The translations under genes and the position numbers were made by a program. Below the pieces are notes generated by a model, which did no database searches, was not told where the DNA came from, and was given only the letters and a program-made list of their open reading frames with translations. From Thalassia testudinum (lineage: Eukaryota > Streptophyta > Magnoliopsida > Alismatales > Hydrocharitaceae): a DNA stretch of 64,000 nt. Below are positions 56,443 through 64,000 of the stretch, one piece after another. Every line of letters begins with the position of its first letter. The first letter of the stretch is position 1. The DNA lies in assembly GCA_037157565.1 (NCBI GenBank), contig JAZHRO010000013.1, positions 81,275,501 to 81,339,500 on the forward strand. The letters are read 5' to 3'.

Positions 56443-56449
56443 TTTTATA
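56443..56449 (-). promoter_or_regulatory. TATA box of the solo LTR
   Basis: Minus-strand TATAAAA in gcacctataaaagaatcc, matching TATAAAA at 62590 in LTR D. It would fire leftward. Confidence 0.6.
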
Positions 56450-57386
56450 GGTGCTGGCCGAACTTTCTAGTGCGTGGAGGGCGCGCAATCATCTCCAACG
56501 GTTCGCCGGAGAAGGAAAGTGGGTGGATACCCAAATCTCTCGTGCGTTCACACGAGAGATTGGGATCAAATCAGAGATCATGGCAGGCCTCAGATGGGAG
56601 GGAATTCCTCAGCGAATCTCCCTTCCATTTCTGGGAGGGGATCTCTGAGGAATCAGAGAGTATTCCCTCTCAAATCCTCATCGGAGAAGGATTCTGCCCC
56701 AATAATGGTGGAAGGACCTGATTGTAAGGTTGGTGAGGAAGTTAGGGGGCTCTCTGCGATGATTTTCAAAAGATAGGGACCAAATTGTGATTTGGGTGTA
56801 CTAAATTGTAAAGTAGGTCAAGATGACCTCCCCTTAGGTCTAAATTTTGGTACAAACCTAATTTGGACCTAAGGAATCCAATGGTGAATTTGGATTTTAG
56901 GTTTGACCACGTTTGTCTGGAAATTTTGTGAAAAAACCTAAATTAGGTCAATTGATGAGCTAGGATCCTATTCTAGGTCAAACTAGGTTCCAAAGGCCAA
57001 TTTGAATGTTCTAAACCCTAGGAGATATTTTTCCATGATTTTTAGAGGATTTACTTGATTTTTATCCTGGACAAAACCTTGTTGATTTAAGTAAGTCTGT
57101 TTTAGGGTTACCAAATGTTATTTAATTCCTAAATTGCACATGAACCCATTTCTGATTGACTCAACACACTTTTTATCTTATTTAGACCTTTTGACCTATG
57201 TTTTGTCTCTGAAAAATCCCGTTTATGTACTGCAATGGTAAAATTGCAGTTTTAACCTTTATTTCATGTTTTCTTCGCAGAACACTTATTTCTCCAATTA
57301 AACCCTCTTCTATGTTATGTAGGAGCTTTTATTTTCTTTATTATGTCAAAATGAGCTAGTTATGGCTCATGATGAGGCTCTCATCA

Positions 57387-57391
57387 GACAT
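57387..57391. repeat. Target-site duplication of solo LTR, right copy
   Basis: GACAT, identical to 54562-54566. Confidence 0.85.
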
Positions 57392-58389
57392 CACACCCTG
57401 ACACCCACCTCTTGGCACGCAGTAACCATGCATATGATTATCAACTCATGAGAGATGGTCAAAAAGGCCACTGACAATTTTAATTACTTCTTTGTAGAAT
57501 GTTCCATTTCTCACGGTTAACACTTTTTTTTTGTAGGCTGTAAGCTTCGATTCCTGTCTCTCCATGGATCAATGGCATAACATTTTAAGTAGACTACATG
57601 TTTGACTCTTCCATTAACAGCTTTGGAGGTACCATCCAGATTCCTCCCCTTTGGGATTAGCTCCAACCAATGGAGATCTCCCCTCCTCCCATCATAGTCT
57701 CCCTTAGCCTTTTGCCCCCCCCACCCTCCACCACCCGCGCATTGCAGTTGATCTGCTGGAACTTTATTCCCTTCTACTTTACACCCCATTAATTACATGA
57801 TACATCCATCCACCACATCCACCAATCAATAACCCCCCTTGGAGATATTTGAATGAACACACACACACACACCACCAAATAGCAGCAATAAAAGAATCAA
57901 ACACACAAAGCAATGTAAAGACCTAAGATTGGAAACTCATCATGTGACCTCAAGAAAATAAAAAAAAAAGAAGGCAACAAGAGGATTTCCTTTTGGTCAT
58001 GGGCAACAAACATGTTCTTCTTCTTCATCTCCACACTAACAAAACCCATCATGGGTAGAGGGTTTAACCATCTAATAATTGTCTGGTCTGTGGCAAAACT
58101 ACCATTATGTAGATAAGATTATCTAAGAAGCTTCCTAGATGCATGTTGTCTATGACCAAAAAAAGCTTCCTAGTTTCAAAAGTTGTTGGCATACCATCAA
58201 ACACCTTGCATGCGTGTAAACCCTTGATCTAATCCGAGGTCAGTAGATCTCCTTGAGCCACCCCATAGACAATAGATCCACCAAGTACTGCAATAACAAT
58301 AATAACAGGAGATCAAGAGAAGTAGAGTTGGAGGAGGAGGTATGAAATGAATGAATAAATAAAATGAAGAGTGGTTGGTTAACCCTACT
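57392..58389 (-). other. Possible captured host sequence next to CACTA end
   Basis: No family is recognised. On the minus strand a 90-codon frame (57789-57517) contains GDLHWLELIPKGRNL and VKHVVYLKCYAIDPWRD with ordinary codon composition. Around it is T-rich, intron-like text, for example before 57960. CACTA elements often carry host gene pieces, which makes capture possible, but there is no proof. The rest of the stretch has a short (CA)n run at 57858-57872. Confidence 0.3.
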
Positions 58390-58830
58390 TATAGCAGCAG
58401 CAGTGGTAATGGAGGTACTGCTGGGGAAGATGAGGGAGGGAGAGAGGTACCGGTCTTGAGGGGGAGCAAACATGCTACTGGGGAGGGGATGGTCAGGGGA
58501 GGTGCCTTCGTCAGGAGAGGGAAGGGGGTTGGGGATGGTCCGGGGAGGTGACGTCATCGGGGATTTAGTTGAAGAGTCGAGGGAGGGGGAAGGCAATGGC
58601 AGTGGGAGTTGGTTTTCGATGGTGATCTTGAGGGGTAGGCGAGGTGCTGCTAGCAATCTTGAGGGGGAGTCAAGGGAAGCACTGTCGTCGGGAGAGGGAA
58701 GGGGGCAGGCGATGGTCAGGAGCGCTGACGTCGTTGGGGAGGGGGAAGGTGATGGGGGCAGGAGTGGGCTTTAGGGGAAGTCGGCAACGAGGAAATTTGG
58801 AGGAGGGTGTGCAGGGGGGAGGGGGAAATT
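58390..58830. repeat. GA-rich imperfect duplication
   Basis: Two related blocks (about 58455-58560 and 58625-58745) share cttgagggggagnnaa, gtcgtcgggagagggaaggggg, gcgatggtcagg and gacgtcgttgggga-type text, with many runs of three or more G. The frames at 58472-58892 (plus) and 58656-58240 (minus) are low-complexity reads of it. Confidence 0.6.
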
Positions 58831-58834
58831 TTGA

Positions 58835-59203
58835 AACTATCACCAATGGGAAATGCGGGAGAAGGCGGGTGGGTGAGGGAAGGCTATGGTGACGGTTCTA
58901 CTTGAAACCGTCACCAAAGGAAATTGCGAGAGAGGGCAGGCTCACAAGGGAAGGCTATAGTGATGGTTCCACTTGAAACTATCACCAAAGGGAAGGATAT
59001 GGTCACAGTCCCACTTGGAACCATCACAAAAGGTATCCTATGGTCACGGTCCCACTTGGAACCGTCACCAAAGCCGAAAGCAAATCTCACTCTCCCACTA
59101 TAGTCAAGGTTTTGAATGGAACTGTCACCATAGGTTTCTTTTGGTGACAGTTCCCAAAATCGTCACCAAATACCCATCACCAATTCTCACTTTCCTTGTA
59201 GTG
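58835..59203 (-). mobile_element. CACTA right end: terminal repeat and subterminal hairpins
   Basis: The plus strand ends ctcactttccttgtagtg (59186-59203), so the minus strand starts CACTACAAGGAAAGTGAG, the signature of En/Spm elements. Inward (58860-59170) about six units of the form ggtgacggtt-n-acttg-aaccgtcacc lie in tandem, each a small palindrome; these are typical TNPA-type binding repeats. The next bases are cat, a possible 3-bp duplication whose partner is not found. It is oriented for an element running left, as expected for the CACTA genes at 43486-50146. Confidence 0.8.
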
Positions 59204-60021
59204 CATGAAGAGCTCAATCTAGATTCTTGTAATCAAACCCACACCCTTAACCTAAAATCTAGATTTGAGCCTTATTGGGATGATTATGAGGCCCCATGCG
59301 AAACGAATCAGATTTCAAATCTGGATTATGATTCAAGGCCCATATTTGATGAATACACCTCTCCAAACTCCTCAGAGATATAGAGTGATTTTTTGGAAGT
59401 CATGCCAATCTATGATATAGAAATCGAGGAGTTGGAAGAGTTGGGTTTTAATTGGATCTTCAATACAAGCCAAGAACCCAAGCCCATACCTAATAGGGAC
59501 AGCTTTTTGAGCTTAGAATATGAAAATAGGTTAGATCCAAGTCAGGTTATTGAGTCTACATCTTTTGATTTATTCTGTGGTGGAACCTCTGATCCCAAAT
59601 CAAATTCAAAACGTGATTCTCGGAAGTTCTCCGACGATTTCAAATCTTACTTTGATTTCGGAGAACTATTGTTTCCTGACAACTCTGAGCCAATTTACGA
59701 CCTCAGCAACTACAACCTGTCTTTTGATTCTGACACTGAGGTCAACAATCTCAAAGAAAACACCTCTTCTGCAACATATACAGAGCCTTCCAAAACCCAT
59801 TCTCAACCCTGACCCGCAACCAGACTCAATTTCTACTCTGATTCTCCTCTCAATGAGGCCATTACACATGATTGTCCTCCACATCTTTATCGGGTTTCGG
59901 ACATTGATCAGACTACAAATCACGACCCATCCTTCTTTGATCACTTTCGTAGGGTTCCTACATCCTCCACTGATTCTTTTTCATTTGAGGATCCCTACTC
60001 CGATCAGGCTGATTCGACTTA
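59204..60021 (+). pseudogene. Acidic ORF of element D
   Basis: The protein is unrecognised. From 59204 one frame reads HEELNLDSCNQTH, YWDDYEAPCETNQISNLDYDS and, after a TAG at 59381, DIEIEELEELGFNW. It continues SFDLFCGGTSD, YFDFGELLFPDNSEPIYDLSNY up to a TGA at 59812, then shifts frame (PLNEAITHDCPPHLYRVSD, SFSFEDPYSDQAD). The Asp/Glu/Tyr-rich style and the place directly upstream of the aggcatggggg block match the orphan ORFs of B and C. The FWVIFIQ..HICGH motif was not found, so homology is only likely. Confidence 0.45.
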
Positions 60022-61650
60022 GCCAAACCTTAGCTATACACTTCCACATCCTTTTGTGCTCCACAGTGTCTAGTGGGCATCGCATCTCTTGATCCACATC
60101 TATCAACCCACCAGATTGAGTGGGTTTGGGCTGCATCATCAGCCTATTGATCTGAACAAACACCTGGTTAGACCAACTAGGCTATTGATTAAGGTACTTG
60201 TTTTACAAAACTCGTTTGATTTGACCACTTCTCCATACCATTTTCTGCCCAGCTAAAGGCATTGAATTTAGTGCTTAATGAGAGGCAACCCGTCAATCCA
60301 AAAACCTAAGATCCTTCTGATTATCCTTTTGTACTTTACGTCTATTGCACGTCGAGTTCAGTTTTAGAACAGTTGACTCCACCTCTGGTACTCGTACTAG
60401 GGCTTGAAATCATCCGCAACAGTCATTCCCGACTCGTTCGCCCACCCGATAATCCTATTCTAATTCTTGAACCCAAAAATGTTTCATACGCTCCGTTTAT
60501 AATGAAGACATTGCAAAACTTAGGCATGGGGGTGGTAAAGTACAAAAATACAAAAATTCACAGTTCAGAAGGGTTCTCACAAAAAAATACATATTCCAAA
60601 AAACCAAAAAAGTAAAAAATTGAAAATGAACAAAAAAATGGAGAAGGGAGGAAATTTTGAGTGAATTAAATGCATATCATTTTTGAGGAGAAAAAGGGGA
60701 GGTGATTTTAAAATGTCAAAGAGGAGCAACAATTTAAAATAAAAAGAGATAGTCATTAGTAAAAGATTAAGGAATCTACTTAGTTTTAGACCAAATCAAA
60801 ATAAAGAAATAAAAGACAAAAGGTGCTAAGAGATACAGAGATTAGTATAAACGCTGATCTTAGGCTTCTTGGGCTATGTTTTAGGCTTAAAAATTTAAGT
60901 ATTCGCTAAGATCTGGATAGTCCTAAGGAGGTTGAGGAAAATTTGAAGCTTAAGTATTAGTACTAAGGCTTATGGATTATTCGGCCTTGTTAATTGACCT
61001 CTGATTTGCGGAACTCAGTAACCTAAGCACTCTAATCCACACACAGTCTGGTTCAGTGCTGTTAATTATCAAAATCATGCAAAAGCATTAATTCTATTCT
61101 GAAAAAGCTACCTAGATTAGGAGTGGCTGATCAAAACAAGTTGATTTGAAAGAGTTCCCAACACAGAGAGGTAGGAAATTCCCCTCAAAGATGTACAATA
61201 ACATACTGTCTCCTTGGTGCTTGTCTCTTAGGATATTTAAATATCCTACTGGGGGCACGTAAGCACCTTATGCTAGTTCAGGTGCCATGGGTGGGATTAT
61301 CCTAAAATGTCAATTGTCAGGGCTTGAATTTAGCTCCAGAACACCATGGGCGGCACTATCTCAAAGTGTCGAAAGACAAGGTTCTAGGGGTTGCCATGGG
61401 CGGTGCTATCTCGAAGCATCGATTGCTAGGGACCCTATGAGGATTTATGGTGGGAGCTAGGAATCCAATATAGATCGTGTTGTAAAGACAATCTGAAGCT
61501 AGAAATAAAGAAAGAAAAGAGAGAGAAAACTCCAAAAATAAAAAAATCTTCTTTCTCACTCTTACAAAAAACACACTACAAACTGAACCTAGACTAAACA
61601 TGTTTTAAGCATGGGTGCTTTAACCACGGAGTTCAAAAAACCTTAGGTTA
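60022..61650 (+). mobile_element. 3' noncoding region of D
   Basis: The part begins with agctaaaggcattgaatttagtgc followed by gagaggcaaccc (60253-60295), a text found after pol or env-like ORFs in many Athila-type elements. The internal PPT-like block (60501-60535), A-rich tracts (60590-60840) and the triple module (61281-61440) follow. No gene is seen. No clear PPT abuts the LTR; the last bases are ccttaggtta. Confidence 0.65.
61281..61440 (+). repeat. Three degenerate tandem modules in D
   Basis: Three units, about 55-60 bp each, have gccatgggtggg-attatcctaaaatgtc, ccatgggcggcactatctcaaagtgtcg and gccatgggcggtgctatctcgaagcatcg, each ending agg-g/ttct. They stand where A, B and C have the TATGGCTGG pair. 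Confidence 0.7.
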
Positions 61651-64000
61651 TGATGGGAACACCATCATGAGCCCTAACTAGCTCATTTTGACTCAGAAAA
61701 GAGAATAAAAGCTCCTACATAACCAACTGGAGGTCCTAACTCAATGAATAACCCTTCTGAAAGAAAAGCAAGAAACAAGAGGTAAAACTACAATTTTACC
61801 ATTGCAGTGCAAAAATGGGATTTGTCATGGGCTAAACATAGGTTAAATGGTCTTAACAAGATAACAAGTGGGTTGGTTCAAATAGAAAAGGGTTCATGTG
61901 AATTTTGGGAATTAAATGACTTCTTGTAACCCTAAAACATATCCACTTAATTTAACAAGGTCCTGGTCAAGATAAAATTCACCTAAACCCCATAAAATTC
62001 ATGGAAAAATGTCCTCTAGGGTTTAGGATTGTCAACTTGGCCCTTAGAACCTATTTTGACCTAAATAGGGGTCTCAGTCAAATGTTTATCTTAAATTGGG
62101 TTTTTATGTAAATTACCCAGTCAAACGTGGTAAAAACTAAAATCCAACTTCACCATTGGATTCCTTAAGTTCAAATTAGGTTTGTACCAAAATTTGGACC
62201 TAAGGGGAATTCACTTTGACCTACTTTGCAAATAGATCCAGCCTAATTACATTTCTACCCCTAACTTTTGAAAACCTCTACAGAAACCCACCTAACTTTC
62301 TCGTAGTTCATTGCAATTAGGTTCCTCCACCATTATAGTGGAAATAATCCTACTCCAATGAGGTATCAAGGGAAAGAACTCCTTGATTCCTCAGAGAATC
62401 CCCTTCAAATTGAAAAGGGAGATTCTCTGAGAAATCTCCTCCAGTTTGAACACAGCCAGAGGCTTGATTTGGCACCCAATCTCTCATGCGAATGCATGAG
62501 AGATTTGGGTCATCTTCGACCTTCCAACTCGGATGAGGTCACCGTGCTTGGAAGCTTGGCTTCCAAACACAAGACCTTCTGCCAGGGACTATAAAAGGAT
62601 GCCCAGATCAACCCATCACCCCTAAGCTTGAATTTGGCCTGAGATACCTCCTAATTCATCTCTTCCCCCTCCGGCCAACAACCTAGCAAGCTCCAGCGAC
62701 CCCTTTCTCTCTCTCTCTCGTCACTCTGCCATAATACCAGTGCCAAGGTTCCCTTCATCCCCATCGTCTGCGTTGTGCCGCACCAGCCGATGTCCCTACA
62801 ACCCTCTCATTGTCGCCGTCCTCCTCCCACTGGGTACTTCGTCTCTGGCGATGGCAGTATGAGCCGTCTGCCTCCTCTACATCCCCCTTTGTTTGTCCAT
62901 CCTCAGTTAAGTCCTCTCTCTCTTCTCATCATTTTTCTATCATTTATTTTTGCAAATACGCCTCGACTCTCGTAAACCACCATCACCTTCACCTCCAGTC
63001 AGACCTCCGACGAGGTGTTCCTGTCACTCCATGCCTCCACCCACCTCGCCAACTAGGTCGCAAGCATAGCCACACCTTACTAACCCTAACCCCTCATTCC
63101 ATTCACCTCACCAAGGCCCTAGAACACCCCCTGAACACACCTATTTTCTCATGCACAGGGTAACCTAGGCACGCACGCCCAGGCCACCCCACACCACGCT
63201 GACCACCGTACCACCTTCGCCGTGTTCAGGCGAAGCTCCCTACGTGTTCTGACGAGGCCGCAAGGCCATTTTCTTGCTGATAGGGTTTGAGGCCTTCATC
63301 GCCATTGATGAAGCACGAAGCTTGCTTGAAAGCTTCATCTAGGACTCCAGGCACCAAACCATCAGTCCCAGGTCGCGTGGATTCTCTTCACGCACATCTT
63401 CAGCCCAGCAACTGGCATCAACGCCTATGCAGCTACAGCAATCAAGGGAAACATCCGCTGCTGGCGCTCGCGAAGAAGGTGGGACAACATAGTCTCACCT
63501 CGGAAGTAAAGGAGTGGGCGCAGTGATATAAGTTGAAAAAGTGTAATAGGCTCGTTGCCTCCTGACCACGGGGTGAGGTCCCACTCACCCTCACTGCTTC
63601 GTTCGTGGCCCCACTGCCCGCGGACCTGGCCCTGACCCATATACCCAATTAGCCTACACTCCTCGCCTACCACTCACGCCGGTGGACCTGGTCCTGGGCA
63701 CGCTTACCCAACCCGATAACCCGAGAAGGCTCTGGGAGAGTGAGCCTAAGAGAGAAAGAAGAGGAGAGATCGTGGGGGAGGGTAGGGGTAGGATTTGCTC
63801 TGAGGAGAAGAAGAGGAAGCCAAGGAAGGAAAGGGCGGCAGCTAGAGAAGCTAAGGAAAGAGAAGGAAAAGCAGAAGAGGAGGAAGCTGAAGAGCTAAAG
63901 GCAGAAGAGAAGGAAAGAAAGGAGAAGAAGAAAGAGGAGCCGTAGAGGCAGAAGAGAAGGAAAGAAGAAATCAGAGAATGAAGCTGAAGAAGAGCTGCAG
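61651..64000 (+). mobile_element. 3' LTR of D, incomplete at window end
   Basis: Starts TGATGGGAACACCATCATGAG and is homologous to the inverted solo LTR at 54567-57386. It has a TATA box at 62590-62596, a C-rich part, cccatatacccaattagcct (63636-63655) and a GAA-rich tract (63720-64000). The far end lies outside. ORFs at 62775-63945 are not conserved coding sequence. Confidence 0.85.
62590..62596 (+). promoter_or_regulatory. TATA box of LTR D
   Basis: TATAAAA in ggactataaaaggatgcc, the same position as the inverted box at 56443-56449 of the solo LTR. Confidence 0.6.

Larger units (their letters stand above)
54567..57386 (-). mobile_element. Solo LTR of the D family
   Basis: A 2,820-bp LTR with TG...CA ends (plus strand tgtttatcgcgc ... 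ctctcatca), flanked by GACAT duplications and with no internal region on either side. On the minus strand it starts TGATGAGAGCC and follows the LTR of element D (61651 onward): catgagcc.taactagctcattttgac, then ataaaagctcctacataac. It has a TATA box at 56443-56449 and a GAA-rich tract (CT-rich on plus, 54880-55170). Its U5 text is cctgtgttcgacctcgg, inverted near 54673. The GC-rich ORFs at 55283-56776 are not conserved. A solo LTR forms by recombination between the two LTRs of a full element. Confidence 0.9.
59204..64000 (+). mobile_element. Gypsy element D, 5' part missing, runs off the window
   Basis: The order is: acidic ORF, aatgaagacattgc/aggcatggggg block (60501-60535), noncoding part with a triple tandem module, and a 3' LTR from 61651. 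The 5' portion is separated or removed by the CACTA end at 59203. No gag-pol domain is visible, so like B and C it looks non-autonomous. Confidence 0.7.

Noticed and set aside
55283..56776. ORFs in the GC-rich half of the solo LTR
   Set aside because: Low-complexity Ser/Pro/Arg text, different frames overlap, no match in the D LTR copy.
1..64000. Host protein-coding or tRNA/rRNA genes
   Set aside because: No complete tRNA-like cloverleaf, rRNA text or recognisable host gene was seen; everything interpretable is transposon-derived.

Overview
This window is plant nuclear DNA, almost certainly heterochromatin of a large-genome angiosperm. It contains no bacterial-type genes and no host gene I can recognise. 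Nearly all of it is nested transposable elements: Ty3/Gypsy LTR retrotransposons of the Athila/Tat branch, a Ty1/Copia scrap, a LINE scrap, a CACTA (En/Spm) DNA transposon, and LTR remnants. The evidence is typical protein motifs (retropepsin, FMDD reverse transcriptase, RNase H, HHCC and DDE integrase, TNP2/DUF4218/DUF4216), primer-binding sites that complement the 3' end of plant tRNA-Asp, polypurine tracts and target-site duplications.

Layout. 1-3254: 3' end of gypsy element A (+). 3255-3717: an inverted LTR scrap (J, same family as B). 3718-5185: LTR remnant E. 5186-11425: Athila-like gag-pol element F (+), 5'-truncated, with decayed pol and 3' LTR. Its LTR is interrupted by LTR fragment G (-), which is split by element B (11531-19170), a complete non-autonomous element with two LTRs, a PBS, a PPT and a GAGTC target duplication. 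19664-21358: Copia RT fragment joined to a LINE 3' fragment. 21359-27622: element C (-), a second copy of the B/A type. 27623-38580: element H (-), an Athila-like element with nearly collinear gag-pol. 38581-42009: PBS and LTR of element I (-), a TA microsatellite of about 0.9 kb, a GC-rich stretch and a Copia-like LTR 3' part. 42010-51650: CACTA transposon (-) with transposase and a second gene carrying a 48-bp coding minisatellite. 51650-53640: an LTR-like block. 54567-57386: a solo LTR with a GACAT target duplication and a 54-bp inverted repeat. 57392-59203: a CACTA right end with palindromic subterminal repeats and a possible captured sequence. 59204-64000: gypsy element D (+), with an acidic ORF, 3' noncoding part and 3' LTR running off the window.

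How the parts relate. F and H encode the gag-pol machinery. A, B, C and probably D lack recognisable gag-pol but keep related PBS, PPT and 3' noncoding modules. B and C (and, more loosely, D) carry an acidic, Tyr-rich ORF that I cannot assign to a family. The natural inference is that B/C-type elements parasitise F/H-type partners, with the shared noncoding modules as cis signals. The most interesting unexplained structures are this orphan ORF, a hairpin directly upstream of the PPT in five elements, a second PPT-like tract 1.2-1.6 kb upstream in every element, and the long inverted repeat in the solo LTR. All calls are from reading the sequence alone; no alignment or database search was run.
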